Source: Alteromonas sp. ASW11-130 (GTDB lineage: Bacteria; Pseudomonadota; Gammaproteobacteria; Enterobacterales; Alteromonadaceae). From it: a stretch of 64,000 bases of DNA. The notes beneath the pieces were generated by a model. That model worked only from the letters and a program-made list of their open reading frames with translations. It did no database searches and was not told the origin of the DNA. The position numbers and the translations under genes were made by a program. How positions within the stretch are numbered: position 1 is the stretch's first letter; the number at the start of each line of letters is the position of its first letter. The DNA is taken from the NCBI RefSeq assembly GCF_026183735.1, contig NZ_JAPFRE010000045.1:186001-250000 (forward strand), given 5' to 3'. Below are positions 39,091 through 49,896 of this stretch, in pieces.

Positions 39091-40122
39091 CTAACTTGAT
39101 AGCGTACTTGCCCTATATTCGCTGGGTGTAACACCCACTACTTGTTTAAAGGATTTGTTGAAAGAGGCTTTCGAGCTAAACCCGGCGTCATGAAAAAGCT
39201 GAGTGAGGGAGTGCGAATTGCCTTGTTTTATTTTTTCACATACATAATTGACACGATAACAATTGATATACTCATTGAAAGATTTTCCAGCCACAAGATT
39301 CACTGCCCTCGATATCTCTCTTACCTGCAAACCCGTTAACTGACCGAGTTCATTAAGTGTAAGCTTGGGGGTAAGAAACCACTGGTTAGAAATAATCAGT
39401 CTGTCTAATTCGGAGAATGTCGATTGATATTCTTCGGACGTGTCTGTGTTAGCCACGTCATTTATTTTTGGCTGGAAGCCATTCTTTGCAAAAACTGGAT
39501 ACGTCGTTTGCTCTAGTGCCTTAACTATAATAATCAACACCGCTACGAACCAAATTACATTGTTAACCCCTTGCCCAAACACGTTAACTTCGTACGAAAT
39601 AAGATGCTGACTATTAAGTCTTATCAGATCAATAAAATTAAAAAAGGCCGTAGCAATCACTAACCCAATTAGCCACCTGAAGGAAAAGTCATCTGCGTCA
39701 GACCGTTCTTGATCCAGCAGCTTTTTGTAGCTAAGCAGGCAGACTACTGTTAAATAGGCATAACAAAGCCGCCAAATCGTTCCGATCGCGATGACCAATT
39801 GCACGTTTTCGGTCATGAAAATTACGGGCACCACAGGTAGAAAGTGCAGCATGTACTTTTTATCCAGCGGCTCTCCGGTTAACTTTTTAACAGCAAGGTA
39901 AAACGCTGGCCCAAATAGCATTATAAAAATCGGACTAATTAAATAAATATCCCGTGTTATCCCTGTTTCTTCAGCAATATTGACAAATGACGCGAACGCG
40001 ACAAGATACAGCAAAAGTGCTATGCCCCTGCAGTTATGAACACGCCATAAAAGCATGCCACCTAATATACATACGCTGAACGAAGAAGCGTGAATAAGAT
40101 TCACAAAGCTGAGGGATTCCAT
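39091..40122 (-). CDS. AraC-type regulator with N-terminal membrane domain
   Basis: The 343-residue protein has about six or seven membrane helices in residues 1-205. A linker and a C-terminal AraC-type double helix-turn-helix follow (LTLNELGQLTGLQVREISRAVN and FHDAGFSSKASFNKSFKQVVGVTPSEYR). Such membrane-embedded AraC regulators are common in Bacteroidetes and marine gammaproteobacteria and are thought to sense membrane or periplasmic signals. It is upstream of the amidohydrolase gene, its possible target. Confidence 0.87.
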   Translation of the reverse strand: MESLSFVNLIHASSFSVCILGGMLLWRVHNCRGIALLLYLVAFASFVNIAEETGITRDIYLISPIFIMLFGPAFYLAVKKLTGEPLDKKYMLHFLPVVPVIFMTENVQLVIAIGTIWRLCYAYLTVVCLLSYKKLLDQERSDADDFSFRWLIGLVIATAFFNFIDLIRLNSQHLISYEVNVFGQGVNNVIWFVAVLIIIVKALEQTTYPVFAKNGFQPKINDVANTDTSEEYQSTFSELDRLIISNQWFLTPKLTLNELGQLTGLQVREISRAVNLVAGKSFNEYINCYRVNYVCEKIKQGNSHSLTQLFHDAGFSSKASFNKSFKQVVGVTPSEYRASTLSS

Positions 40123-40394
40123 ACTGTACCTGCCTGTCCCTTAGAAATTTACAATAGGGAGATTTGAAGAAATACTACAGGTAAATAAGGTGTCGTTAAA
40201 TGTTTCTACGAAACGATGTTCTGAAATTTACATATCCCATCTGAAAGCGCATGCGGGCATTCTGCATAATAAATTTGTGGTAAAACAGAAACAGCTGATT
40301 AGAATTTAAACAAATATAACTAAACTCCGTTCGCAAAAGTCGATAGACCTCGCTAAAGAAATGAAACAAACGCACGCTTAGCTAAAGGAGTCGT
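40123..40394. other. Intergenic region upstream of small ORF
   Basis: About 270 bases between divergent genes, AT-rich, with no gene or clear promoter visible to me. Confidence 0.4.
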
Positions 40395-40511
40395 ATGCGG
40401 TATAGGGGTTGTCTGCTATTTCGAATACTGAAATTTATCTGCTGCCTTATACTATATAACGGTAAACTAGCTAACGTGCGGATAAAGACAAATATGTTGA
40501 GACCTTTGTGA
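40395..40511 (+). CDS. Small ORF, 38 codons, coupled to downstream lipoprotein
   Basis: The ATG at 40395 is preceded by AAAGGAG at 40384-40390 with a four-base gap, one of the better ribosome binding sites in the window. The frame ends with TGA at 40509-40511, overlapping the GTG start of the next gene (GTGA). The peptide has a hydrophobic stretch (LLFRILKFICCLILY) and basic residues. The downstream GTG has no good ribosome binding site of its own, so translational coupling is likely. It may be a leader peptide or a membrane microprotein. Confidence 0.5.
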   Translation: MRYRGCLLFRILKFICCLILYNGKLANVRIKTNMLRPL

Positions 40512-41095
40512 GCAGAAATTTTTTTGACAAACCCTTCTTGTTACTTTTCATCACGCTTATCAATGCGTGTGCAGCGCCACCTAAAGCTGTTGAACGAGGC
40601 GAGATGTTAGTTCAAAAAATGCCATTACCGAGTGGTGAGTGGGAAGCCGAACGGTTTCCCTCCGCCGAGATGAATGTTTTAGAAACCCGATGGACATCCA
40701 CAACCTCAAACGACATTGCCCAAACCTTTGTGTATTATGATTCGCCTAACGTTGATATCACTCAACTTAAACGGGATGACGACACACTGGGTGTTCAGGC
40801 GTGTGAAAGCGGATTTTCCAGTAAGGTATTGTCTGCTGCCGATCAAAATGGCTACCCTCAAATCACCTGGCGCAGTCTTTGCCAACCTGTAGCTGGGGCG
40901 ACGGTGTTAGTGCTCCATAAAGCCATTTCTGGCAATGAAGCTCAATATACTTTTCGGCGGACTTTTGCTTCCATCCCTAACAAAGAAGAATGGTTGATGT
41001 GGCTAAGTTACTTAAGCCACTTTAGTGTGTGCGATTCGACGAAGCCGAATAAACACCCCTGCCTACCTCAAACAGAACAAATTAAGAAGGACTAG
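40508..41095 (+). CDS. Putative lipoprotein of unknown function
   Basis: The 195-residue product starts with a signal-like segment (LLLFITLINACAAPPK) whose Cys near residue 21 is a possible lipid-attachment site. The rest has no family I recognise. Motif-like stretches are NVLETRWTSTTSNDIAQTFVYYDSP and YTFRRTFASIPNKEEWLMWLSYLS. The gene starts with GTG, overlaps a small ORF and ends two bases before a GFA-family gene, so the three form one likely transcript. Confidence 0.6.
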   Translation: MSRNFFDKPFLLLFITLINACAAPPKAVERGEMLVQKMPLPSGEWEAERFPSAEMNVLETRWTSTTSNDIAQTFVYYDSPNVDITQLKRDDDTLGVQACESGFSSKVLSAADQNGYPQITWRSLCQPVAGATVLVLHKAISGNEAQYTFRRTFASIPNKEEWLMWLSYLSHFSVCDSTKPNKHPCLPQTEQIKKD

Positions 41096-41097
41096 TT

Positions 41098-41502
41098 ATG
41101 TACGAAGGGAGCTGCTTATGTGGCGCGGTTAAGTTAGCCATCAATGGCCCGATATCATCAATTATTCATTGTCATTGTTCGCTATGCCGTAAATCCAGTG
41201 GCACCGCATATGCTACCAATGGATTCATACAAAAAAACGCGTTGGCTATAGTGCGGGGTGAAGATACCGTTCAATGGTATGAAATAAAGCCTGGCCGCAA
41301 ACGTCACTTCTGTAAAAAGTGCGCCTCGCCTTTATTTAGTTCCAATGCTACAGACCCTGAACGCTTAAGGTTGCGTATTGGAATTGTGGATTCCGATATC
41401 GATGAACGTCCTATTTCTCATAATTTTGTTTCTTCCAAAGCCAACTGGGATAATCTTGACGATGATTTACCTCGGTATGACAGCCATGAGCCAGGAAGGT
41501 AA
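41098..41502 (+). CDS. GFA family zinc protein
   Basis: The 134-residue protein has the cysteine signature of the GFA/CENP-V family: GSCLCGAVKL, HCHCSLCRKSSGTAYATNGF and HFCKKCASPLFS, which bind zinc. The family was named for a glutathione-dependent formaldehyde-activating enzyme, but that activity is disputed for many members. It follows a putative lipoprotein gene after two bases. Confidence 0.88.
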   Translation: MYEGSCLCGAVKLAINGPISSIIHCHCSLCRKSSGTAYATNGFIQKNALAIVRGEDTVQWYEIKPGRKRHFCKKCASPLFSSNATDPERLRLRIGIVDSDIDERPISHNFVSSKANWDNLDDDLPRYDSHEPGR

Positions 41503-41817
41503 AAGGCCATGAGCCTGAAAAAGTGGTTCCGCACCGAATAAGCAAGTGGCAGCGCATAGAGTGTCTATTCATGGGGTAGTGGTACATAAATTACCTGACA
41601 CATTTTTACCCGTGTGAAAGGGTGACGCGGATGCATCACCTTACTGACACGGCATTACTTTTGTGGCGCCCGACAAGTATATTTACTGAGTTATCGATAG
41701 CAAAGACAAGATAACCCGGAACAAACATACTGCACAGCTGCTAAACGATTTAAAAAAACGGTAAGCCCAGCCAGTTTATTTTGGCGCGGTTCCCCCTAAA
41801 AATAATAAGGAACGCTA
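41503..41817. other. Intergenic region with possible decayed frame
   Basis: About 315 bases. One plus-strand frame gives protein-like pieces (IDSKDKITRNKHTAQLLNDL) separated by several stop codons. It could be the remnant of a gene, but no family is recognisable. Confidence 0.3.
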
Positions 41818-42243
41818 ATGCGAGTTAACCCTTCCACCTGGCTTATTGGATATGCTGCGGTATTGGTCGCCTTTGGTTTGTTTGATGGAATGTGGCTAGG
41901 CTTAATTGCCATGCCTTGGTATCAGGAGGCATTTTCTACCTTACTAAGAGAAGACTTTGTAACCTGGCCGTGGATACTTTTTTATTTAGGCTATGGCGCT
42001 GCCGTTATGTATCTTGCCATCCTCCCTTCGCTTGGCCAGCCTATCTCGCACCCTTTTCTGGCTGGTGCGGTGTTGGGCGCTACCGCCTACGGCACTTACA
42101 ATTTAACGGGTTACTCAACCATTGCTGGATGGCCGCTAGAAATGGCATTAATTGACTGGACGTGGGGAACAGGGCCGACCGCCCTGGTAGCGCTGGCTGG
42201 CAGTGCAGCGACCCGTAGCGTGCATAAGCGCAATAGAAGTTGA
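41818..42243 (+). CDS. DUF2177 family membrane protein
   Basis: The 141-residue protein has four membrane helices with family features AVLVAFGLFDGMWLGLIAMPWYQ, LFYLGYGAAVMYLAILPSL, TAYGTYNLTGYSTIAGWPLEMALIDWTWGT. The function is unknown. AAGGA precedes the ATG with an eight-base gap. It seems independent of its neighbours. Confidence 0.85.
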   Translation: MRVNPSTWLIGYAAVLVAFGLFDGMWLGLIAMPWYQEAFSTLLREDFVTWPWILFYLGYGAAVMYLAILPSLGQPISHPFLAGAVLGATAYGTYNLTGYSTIAGWPLEMALIDWTWGTGPTALVALAGSAATRSVHKRNRS

Positions 42244-42296
42244 CAGATGAACAATATCGCTTAAATTGATTAGAGAGTTCATTCAAATAGTTGCTT

Positions 42297-42779
42297 ATGG
42301 AATTTCTAAAATTCAGCCCCCAACTTGCCCCTTACTTTGATTCCATTAATCGTGAATGGATTAGCGATATGTTTGTATTGGAGCCCATTGATGAGAAAGT
42401 AATTAGCAACCCTCAAACATACGTTATTGATCGCGGTGGATATATTTGGTTCGCCAAGCATCCGGAGCACGGCATAGTGGGTACCTGCGCACTGCTTAAA
42501 AGGGCTGATGGCATTTTTGAATTAACTAAAATGGGGGTCAGTTCTTACGCCAGAGGATTGAAGGTAGGCGAAAAGTTGCTAAGCTTTGTAATATCGAAGG
42601 CTGAGGTTATTGCATACCAAACTTTATTTTTGCTAACTAACGATAAATGCCAAGCTGCCATCCACCTATACGAAAAGCAAGGTTTTGTACACGATAAGGA
42701 AATTCTACAAACTTATGGAAAAGCTTATACGCGGTGTAATGTGGCCATGCGCTATCAAAGAAAGAAAAGTCAAAATTAA
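42297..42779 (+). CDS. GNAT family N-acetyltransferase
   Basis: The 160-residue product has a GNAT core with ELTKMGVSSYARGLKVGEKLLSFVISKA, which carries a variant of the acetyl-CoA loop, and the late AIHLYEKQGFVHD segment. The start at 42297 is preferred to an in-frame TTG two codons upstream. Substrate unknown. Confidence 0.82.
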   Translation: MEFLKFSPQLAPYFDSINREWISDMFVLEPIDEKVISNPQTYVIDRGGYIWFAKHPEHGIVGTCALLKRADGIFELTKMGVSSYARGLKVGEKLLSFVISKAEVIAYQTLFLLTNDKCQAAIHLYEKQGFVHDKEILQTYGKAYTRCNVAMRYQRKKSQN

Positions 42780-42857
42780 CGCTTAATTCAATCGAATGAG
42801 GATTGTCTTATAAGTTGTGGTACACTTCGCCGTTTTTAACTGAACAGGGCTATATGC

Positions 42858-45308
42858 ATGTCGTGGATGCGAAATACACTGCTTAAAGTGTTTCATTATC
42901 CCGTTAAATGGTTAGTCAAGCCACACAGTATTCCGGCAAGTGTGTCTGATGAACTTGGTATAGATACCAGTAAACCAATCATTTATCTATTGCCAACTGA
43001 TTCGGTAACGGATCAACTGGCACTAAGAATGGCCGCCAAAAATCTTAGGTTGCCCACACCGAATACTTCGGTTGAGCTAGCAGGTAGACATTACCCTGGC
43101 GTTTTATTTTTACGTAAGACGCAACCGCTTTTCAAAAAGCAGGCCGCCAACACTGAAGTTGAGTCAGTCTTTACCGAACTGGTGCATTTACACCGTGACC
43201 ACAATGAAATAGACGCGCAAGTCGTGCCTGTTTTCATTTCGTGGGGAAGAGCGCCTGGAAAGGGCAAGCCGGGTTTAGCTGATCTCATTGCCGACCGCAC
43301 CGCTCCAAGCTGGCTACGTAAATTATTTATTGTCATATTGTTGGGTCGCGACAACTTTATAAGTTTTAGCCGCGCTGTTTCGGCACAACAAATGGCTGCA
43401 CATCATGGTAGCGACAGCCATATCGCACAAAAGTTGATGCGGGTAGCAAGCACTCACTTTCATAGAAAGCGTCAAAGCATGACGGGCCCAACCCTGTTAG
43501 AACGCGAAACCTTATACAACTCTGTTTTAGGTTCTGCTTCGGTTCGCCGTGCAGTTGCTGACGAAGCGAAAGACAAAAAGGTTAGTCCAGAAAAAGCCAG
43601 GGAAAATGCGAGATCGTATATCGATGAGATTGCCGCCGATTACCGCGAGGGTCTGGTTCGTTTTGGCGATCGTCTTCTTACCCGTATCTGGAATAAAATA
43701 TATAACGGCATCAGTGTTAAACATGCCGACCGTATTCGCGAATTAGCTCGCAATGGACACGAAATAATTTACGTGCCTTGCCATCGCAGTCACATGGATT
43801 ACCTACTGCTGACCTACGTGATTTATCATGAAGGAATGGTCACGCCGCACATTGCAGCAGGCATTAACCTTAACTTTTGGCCTGTCGGTAAAATCTTTCG
43901 CCGCGGTGGGGCGTTTTTTCTTCGCCGCTCTTTTGCCGGCAATAAACTTTATACCGCAGTATTCAGAGAATATTTGGAATTACTTTTCAATCGGGGCTAT
44001 TCCGTTAAGTATTATCCTGAAGGAGGTCGTAGTCGAACAGGTCGTTTGATCCCGCCGAAAACGGGAATGCTGGCGATGACGATGCAAGCATTAATAAAGG
44101 GTGTAAACCGTCCGGTTAGTATCGTACCCGTGTATATCGGCTACGAAAACGTGATGGAAGTCAAAAGCTACTTAAGTGAATTAAAAGGTAGTGGCAAGAA
44201 AAAAGAATCTAACTTGCAGGTGTTTTCCGCTATTCGCAAACTTAAAAACTACGGTCATGGCTTCGTTAACTTTGGTGAACCCATCCATTTAAGTCAGTTC
44301 CTGGAAAAAACGGTGCCGGATTGGCGCAGCCAGTTAGCCGCGGACCCCGATAAGAAACCAGGCTGGCTCACGCCGACGGTCAATACACTGGCGAACTCGG
44401 TAATGGTAAGGATCAATAAGGCCGCTGCGATTAATGGTATGGCGATTACTTCACTTTGTCTGCTGTCTTCAAAAACCCAACGAATGAGTGAAACCGAGCT
44501 GACCAGTGCCGTAGAGTGTTACATGACCATGCTTAAAGAGGTGCCGTTTAGTAGCGATGCCACGCTTCCTGACATGTCTGCCTCTGATTTGGTTAAGTCC
44601 ACCCTGAAGTTGGATAAATTTACTATTACCGACGATGGCTACGGTAAATTAATTGGTCCTCAACCCAACTCTGCTATCTACCTGACGTATTATCGTAATA
44701 ACATCCAACACGTGTTTGCGCTACCTGGGCTGATATTTGCCCAAGTGTTTGCCTGTAATGGCGTAGATAGAAATCGTACGTTACAGTTAGTAGCCGCACT
44801 TTACCCACTGCTTCAAAAAGAGTTATTTATATATTTGACGCAGGATCAAGCGCTGGCCTATGCAGATAAGCTCATTAGCTTTTTTGTTGATCAAGGACTG
44901 CTAGTAGAAAATGAAACGTTTGTTTCGCCGCCACCTACTCAATCACCACAATTTCACAATGCCTGGTTGCTTAGCCGTTGTATGCAAGAAACGTTTCAGC
45001 GCTATGCGGTGGTGCTTACTGTTATCAGCAAGCAAAAAGTGCTAAGCCGGAATGAGCTAGAACGGGTAAGTCGGGTTGTGGCCGAGCGTCTATCAACATT
45101 GTTTGGCATGAGCTCGCCAGAGTTCTATGACAAAAATGTACTATCGAGTTTTATCACCGCCTTGCGGGATAATCACTGGCTGGATATCACAGCTGATGGA
45201 AGTTTCAAGCATTCAGAAGAAAGCGAAGCATTACGTCAGGATGTGATGGCGTTAGTTTGGCCTGAAATCGTCCAACATCTAGAAAAGGTTGATTTCAGCA
45301 CCACGTAA
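42858..45308 (+). CDS. plsB: Glycerol-3-phosphate 1-O-acyltransferase PlsB
   Basis: The 816-residue protein is close in length to E. coli PlsB (807). It has the acyltransferase motifs CHRSHMDYLLL (H-x4-D), GGAFFLRRSF, the EGGRSRTGRL phosphate-binding block, and SIVPVYIGYENVME. It makes lysophosphatidate from acyl-ACP or acyl-CoA and glycerol 3-phosphate at the inner membrane. It shares a bidirectional terminator with convergent ilvA. Confidence 0.97.
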   Translation: MSWMRNTLLKVFHYPVKWLVKPHSIPASVSDELGIDTSKPIIYLLPTDSVTDQLALRMAAKNLRLPTPNTSVELAGRHYPGVLFLRKTQPLFKKQAANTEVESVFTELVHLHRDHNEIDAQVVPVFISWGRAPGKGKPGLADLIADRTAPSWLRKLFIVILLGRDNFISFSRAVSAQQMAAHHGSDSHIAQKLMRVASTHFHRKRQSMTGPTLLERETLYNSVLGSASVRRAVADEAKDKKVSPEKARENARSYIDEIAADYREGLVRFGDRLLTRIWNKIYNGISVKHADRIRELARNGHEIIYVPCHRSHMDYLLLTYVIYHEGMVTPHIAAGINLNFWPVGKIFRRGGAFFLRRSFAGNKLYTAVFREYLELLFNRGYSVKYYPEGGRSRTGRLIPPKTGMLAMTMQALIKGVNRPVSIVPVYIGYENVMEVKSYLSELKGSGKKKESNLQVFSAIRKLKNYGHGFVNFGEPIHLSQFLEKTVPDWRSQLAADPDKKPGWLTPTVNTLANSVMVRINKAAAINGMAITSLCLLSSKTQRMSETELTSAVECYMTMLKEVPFSSDATLPDMSASDLVKSTLKLDKFTITDDGYGKLIGPQPNSAIYLTYYRNNIQHVFALPGLIFAQVFACNGVDRNRTLQLVAALYPLLQKELFIYLTQDQALAYADKLISFFVDQGLLVENETFVSPPPTQSPQFHNAWLLSRCMQETFQRYAVVLTVISKQKVLSRNELERVSRVVAERLSTLFGMSSPEFYDKNVLSSFITALRDNHWLDITADGSFKHSEESEALRQDVMALVWPEIVQHLEKVDFSTT

Positions 45309-45316
45309 CTGAGAAC

Positions 45317-45344
45317 AAAAAGGCTCTGATACCAGAGCCTTTTT
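45317..45344. terminator. Bidirectional terminator between plsB and ilvA
   Basis: AAAAAGGCTCTG (45317-45328) pairs with CAGAGCCTTTTT (45333-45344) around ATAC. A- and T-runs at both ends let it serve both convergent operons. Confidence 0.92.
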
Positions 45345-45347
45345 TTG

Positions 45348-46889
45348 TTATTTAGGCGTGGACAAGAAGAACCGATAGGCGGGGTCATTACTGACATCTT
45401 GATACTGATAATCTAACTGTTTTAAATGCTCATCGAATTCTTCCCTACTTCCAGGCGGTATATCAAACCCTGCTAACACTAGACCCTGGGCGGCCCCATG
45501 ATTTCGATAATGGAACAAGGTAATATTCCAGCGTTCACCCAGGGTACTTAAAAACCTAAGCAAGGCCCCGGGGTACTCGGGAAACTCAAACGCAAACACC
45601 GACTCATTTAGAATGGTGGGAGGCCTACCACCCACCATATGTCTTACATGAAGCTTTGCCAATTCGTTGTCAGATAAATCGAATGTATCAAAGCCGCCAT
45701 TTTGCAAGGTATCTGCCAGTGCTGTAAATTCCTGCGCCCCCTCTTTTAAACGTATGCCAACAAAGACATGCGCTTCGCGCTCTCCTGCATAACGATAGTT
45801 AAATTCAGTTATAGCCTTGTCGCCTACGCACTCACAAAACTGCTTAAATGCACCAGTACGTTCTGGAATGGTGGCAGCAAATACCGCTTCTTTGCGCTCC
45901 CCTAACTCACATCGCTCTGATACATAACGAAGGGTGTGAAAGTTTATGTTTGCACCACACAATATCCCTGCAAGTTTCGTCTTGCTTAACGAATGTTCTT
46001 TTACATATTTTTTGATAGCAGCCACCGACAGTGCACCCGCTGGTTCAGCGATAACGCGTGTGTCGTCAAAAATATCTTTTATCGCCGCACAAATTTCATC
46101 ATTGGTTACCGTAACAATTTCGTCAATCAGCGCATTGCATAACCGAAAGGTTTCAGCGCCCATTGTTTTTACCGCCACGCCGTCGGCAAATATACCCACA
46201 GAGGGCAACGCAACGGGTTTCCCTTGTTGCTTAGCCGCTTTAAAACACGCTGACTCTTCTGCTTCTACCGCAATAATTTTAATGTCTGGACGTAGTTGCT
46301 TTAGATACACTGCGATACCAGCGGCTAATCCACCTCCACCCACGGCCACAAATATCATATCAAGGTGTGGCAGTTGCTCGAGTAACTCTTTGCCAATAGT
46401 TCCTTGTCCAGCGATAACATCAGGGTCGTCAAAGGGAGGTATAAAGGTTAGACCGCGTTCTTCACCCACTTGATAGGCGTACTGGCTGGCAATATCAAAG
46501 CTGGTACCGTGCTGTATCACGTTGACAAACTGCCCACCAAAACGTTTCACTGCCTCGACTTTAATCCCCGGCGTAGTTTCTGGCATGACGATTGTGGCCT
46601 TGATACCACACATTTTTGCACCATATGCTAATCCTTGCGCGTGGTTTCCGGCTGAAGCTGCGATGATACCCGCTTCGCGCTGCTTCTCGGTTAGCGTAGT
46701 AAGACGATTATATGCGCCACGTAATTTAAACGATTTGACCGGCTGCTGATCTTCACGCTTTAAAAAGACCTCATTACCCAATAAATGAGACAATCTGGTC
46801 ATTAAGGTGACGTCACTTTGGACGGCGGCGTCATAAACCGGGGCGAGCAGGATCTTTTTTAAGTAATCATTATAAGTAGGCTGATTCAT
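45348..46889 (-). CDS. ilvA: Threonine ammonia-lyase, biosynthetic
   Basis: The 513-residue protein has a PLP domain with Lys55 in [12 protein letters not shown], the glycine loop [11 protein letters not shown], and two C-terminal ACT-like regulatory domains (about 335-505), as in the isoleucine-inhibited biosynthetic enzyme. It makes 2-oxobutanoate, the entry step to isoleucine. It overlaps ilvD by four bases (ATGA) and is the last gene of ilvE-ilvD-ilvA. Confidence 0.97.
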   Translation of the reverse strand: MNQPTYNDYLKKILLAPVYDAAVQSDVTLMTRLSHLLGNEVFLKREDQQPVKSFKLRGAYNRLTTLTEKQREAGIIAASAGNHAQGLAYGAKMCGIKATIVMPETTPGIKVEAVKRFGGQFVNVIQHGTSFDIASQYAYQVGEERGLTFIPPFDDPDVIAGQGTIGKELLEQLPHLDMIFVAVGGGGLAAGIAVYLKQLRPDIKIIAVEAEESACFKAAKQQGKPVALPSVGIFADGVAVKTMGAETFRLCNALIDEIVTVTNDEICAAIKDIFDDTRVIAEPAGALSVAAIKKYVKEHSLSKTKLAGILCGANINFHTLRYVSERCELGERKEAVFAATIPERTGAFKQFCECVGDKAITEFNYRYAGEREAHVFVGIRLKEGAQEFTALADTLQNGGFDTFDLSDNELAKLHVRHMVGGRPPTILNESVFAFEFPEYPGALLRFLSTLGERWNITLFHYRNHGAAQGLVLAGFDIPPGSREEFDEHLKQLDYQYQDVSNDPAYRFFLSTPK

Positions 46890-48739
46890 AGCAGTTCATC
46901 CAACTTTTTCTTGTCCCTGACGGCACCTCGGTCGGCGCTCGTGGCAATCAGTGCGAAGGATTTCAACGCTGTCGTAACCGCCCGTTGACGGGCTACAGGC
47001 TGCCATGGTTTTGCACTATTTACCATCGATTGAAAGCGGGCTTGCATATCTTCATCGCAGATAAGAACATTAATGCTTCTGTTAGGAATATCGATGGCTA
47101 TTTGATCGTCGTCCTGGATGAGCGCGATGCCGCCTTTGCTCGCTGCTTCTGGCGAACAGTGCCCAACAGATAAACCACTGGTCCCCCCAGAAAAACGACC
47201 ATCAGTGATTAACGCACAGCTTTTACCTAGACCTTTCGACTTTAAATACGAGGTGGGATAAAGCATCTCTTGCATACCCGGCCCCCCTTTAGGGCCTTCA
47301 TAGCGAATGACCACAACGTCGCCTGCCACTATTTTATCCGCAAGGATCGCAGAAACCGCATCCTCTTGGCTTTCGAATACGCGTGCGCGTCCAGTGAAGG
47401 TAAGAATGCTTTCGTCTACACCAGCGGTTTTAACTATACAACCGTTTGTGGCAATATTGCCGTAAAGCACGGCCAGGCCACCATCCTTACTATACGCGTG
47501 ATCAATTTTACGAATACAGCCTTGCTCACGATTGGCATCCACATTCGGCCATCGGCATGCCTGACTGAAGGCTTTAGTGGTTCTGATCCCCGCCGGCCCC
47601 GCCCGATAAAACTCAATCGCAGCGTGATTGTTTTCGTTAGTGATATCCCAGGCATCCAGCACGTTATTAAGCGTGCCACCTAAAATATGAGCCACATTCT
47701 GGTGCAGCAAACCACCGCGCGCGAGTTCAGCTAAAATGCCCATCACGCCGCCGGCACGGTGGACATCTTCCATATGGTATTTAGGGGTAGCGGGCGCGAC
47801 TTTACACAAGTGAGGAACCCGCTTTGATAAACGGTCTATATCCTCCATGGTAAAGGGCACTTCACCTTCAGACGCGGCCGCCAATAAATGCAAAATAGTA
47901 TTGGTGGAACCTCCCATAGCGATATCCAGACTCATGGCATTTTCGAATGCCTTACGATTCGCGATATTTCTGGGTAAGGCAGAAGCATCATTGTGTTTGT
48001 ACCAACGCTCGCATAAGTCGACAATCACCTTGCCAGCCTGCTCAAATAGTTTTTTCCTATCCGCGTGGGTAGCCAGCGTCGACCCATTCCCTGGTAGCGC
48101 TAAGCCTAAGGCTTCGGTTAAACAGTTCATTGAATTCGCGGTGAACATGCCGGAACAGGAACCGCAGGTGGGGCAGGCTGAACGTTCTATCTCATCACTT
48201 TGTTCGTCACTCACTGAATCGTCGGCAGCGGCAACCATGGCGTCGACTAAGTCTAATTTGATAATTTGATCGGAAAGCTGGGTTTTACCCGCCTCCATTG
48301 GACCGCCAGATACAAATACTACTGGAATATTTAAGCGCATAGCCGCCATTAACATTCCGGGTGTGATCTTGTCGCAGTTAGAAATGCATACCAATGCATC
48401 GGCGCAGTGAGCATTTACCATATATTCCACAGAATCGGCAATGATTTCACGCGAGGGCAGGCTGTAAAGCATGCCGCCATGTCCCATGGCGATTCCGTCA
48501 TCGACAGCGATGGTGTTGAATTCTTTGGCAACGCCTCCTGCTAGTTCAACATGTTCTGCAACCAGCTGACCTAAGTCTTTAAGATGAACATGCCCGGGTA
48601 CGAATTGAGTAAAGGAATTCGCGATGGCGATAATGGGCTTACCAAAGTCACCATCTTTCATTCCAGTGGCGCGCCAGAGTGCTCTGGCACCTGCCATATT
48701 ACGGCCTTCGGTGGTAGTTGCAGATCGTAGTTTGGGCAT
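46886..48739 (-). CDS. ilvD: Dihydroxy-acid dehydratase
   Basis: The 617-residue protein has the Fe-S cluster cysteines in [13 protein letters not shown] and [19 protein letters not shown], and the C-terminal [20 protein letters not shown]. It forms the 2-oxo acid precursors of valine and isoleucine. It lies 17 bases after ilvE and overlaps ilvA. The cluster is oxygen-sensitive, so it is a natural client of Fe-S repair systems. Confidence 0.97.
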   Translation of the reverse strand: MPKLRSATTTEGRNMAGARALWRATGMKDGDFGKPIIAIANSFTQFVPGHVHLKDLGQLVAEHVELAGGVAKEFNTIAVDDGIAMGHGGMLYSLPSREIIADSVEYMVNAHCADALVCISNCDKITPGMLMAAMRLNIPVVFVSGGPMEAGKTQLSDQIIKLDLVDAMVAAADDSVSDEQSDEIERSACPTCGSCSGMFTANSMNCLTEALGLALPGNGSTLATHADRKKLFEQAGKVIVDLCERWYKHNDASALPRNIANRKAFENAMSLDIAMGGSTNTILHLLAAASEGEVPFTMEDIDRLSKRVPHLCKVAPATPKYHMEDVHRAGGVMGILAELARGGLLHQNVAHILGGTLNNVLDAWDITNENNHAAIEFYRAGPAGIRTTKAFSQACRWPNVDANREQGCIRKIDHAYSKDGGLAVLYGNIATNGCIVKTAGVDESILTFTGRARVFESQEDAVSAILADKIVAGDVVVIRYEGPKGGPGMQEMLYPTSYLKSKGLGKSCALITDGRFSGGTSGLSVGHCSPEAASKGGIALIQDDDQIAIDIPNRSINVLICDEDMQARFQSMVNSAKPWQPVARQRAVTTALKSFALIATSADRGAVRDKKKLDELL

Positions 48740-48756
48740 GTCGTGTTACCATAATG

Positions 48757-49689
48757 TTATTTGTAAACGGGTGTTAACCAACCCCATTTATCAGGTGTTT
48801 TACCGTTGAACAGACCGAAAAACATGTCTTGAACCTGTTCGGTGATGGGTCCTCGAGCGCCGTTGCCCACTTTAATTCCATCCACGCTGCGAACGGGCGT
48901 GACTTCAGCGGCTGTACCGCACATTAGAATTTCGTCGGCCAGATACATGGCTTCTCGTGGGATATTCTCTTCACGTACTTCATAACCCATTTCTTTAAGC
49001 AAGGTTATAACTGTATCTCGGGTAATACCCGGTAAGATTGCAGCAGTTTTAGGTGTCGTGCTAACAATGCCGTTGCGAATAACAAAGATATTCTCGCCCG
49101 CTCCTTCACTGATATAGCCGTTGACGTCTAACGCAATACCTTCGCCATAACCGTGACGCCTCGCTTCCATCGAAATAAGCTGAGAAGATAAATAATTACC
49201 ACCTGCTTTAGCCCCAGTAGGCATGGTGTTAGCTGCCAGGCGGTTCCACGATGAAATACCTGCATCGACACCATTCTTCAACGCTTCATCACCTAAGTAA
49301 GCACCCCACTCAAAGGCTGCAATCGATACTTCAGTCTCTTGACCAAAGGGCACTTGAAGCCCCATGCCGATATCACCGTAGTAGGCAATAGGACGGATAT
49401 ACGCGGATTTCAGTTCGTTTTTACGAATGATCTCTAATGTGCCTTCATTGATTTGCTCAAGTGAATAAGGAATGGTCATACGATAAATTTTGGCCGAGTC
49501 GTACAAACGACGATTGTGTTCCTGAAGTCGAAAAACACAGGTACCTTGGTCGGGAGTGTTATAGGCACGAATACCTTCAAACACTGATGAACCGTAGTGA
49601 ATTGCGTGAGTTAAAACGTGAACGGTAGCCTCTTTCCAAGGTACGATTTTGCCGTTAAACCAAATATAGTCAGCAAGTTGTTTAGCCAT
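48757..49689 (-). CDS. ilvE: Branched-chain amino acid aminotransferase
   Basis: The 310-residue protein begins MAKQLADYIWFNGK and has class IV aminotransferase features, with the PLP lysine in PTGAKAGGNYLSS and the GIALDVNGYISEGAGEN and LPGITRDTVI blocks. I chose the ATG at 49689, preceded by AGGAT. An in-frame extension of 32 codons upstream does not match the family. It is the first gene of ilvEDA. No leader peptide rich in Ile, Leu or Val is seen upstream. Confidence 0.96.
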   Translation of the reverse strand: MAKQLADYIWFNGKIVPWKEATVHVLTHAIHYGSSVFEGIRAYNTPDQGTCVFRLQEHNRRLYDSAKIYRMTIPYSLEQINEGTLEIIRKNELKSAYIRPIAYYGDIGMGLQVPFGQETEVSIAAFEWGAYLGDEALKNGVDAGISSWNRLAANTMPTGAKAGGNYLSSQLISMEARRHGYGEGIALDVNGYISEGAGENIFVIRNGIVSTTPKTAAILPGITRDTVITLLKEMGYEVREENIPREAMYLADEILMCGTAAEVTPVRSVDGIKVGNGARGPITEQVQDMFFGLFNGKTPDKWGWLTPVYK

Positions 49690-49896
49690 GTTTAATCCTA
49701 TGAATGTGGGAGCTAGGCTCCGTACTGCCAATGCAATGTAATTAGTATCGCAACGAATAATACATGACAGGGCACAAGCACCCAATAACGTTCGCTTTCG
49801 TCAGACCACTTTTAGTTCATACAGGTGTAAATATTCCTGCCCGATACTGGCAAGATTTCGATGGTCGCAAAGCTGTTGCATAACAGATTGCGATAG

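Noticed and set aside
41503-41817. Plus-strand frame with protein-like pieces interrupted by stop codons
   Set aside because: No family recognised and at least three stops; not strong enough to call a pseudogene.
49690-49785. 32-codon N-terminal extension of IlvE
   Set aside because: It starts with TTG, has no family similarity, and the ATG at 49689 has AGGAT in front of it and matches IlvE N-termini.
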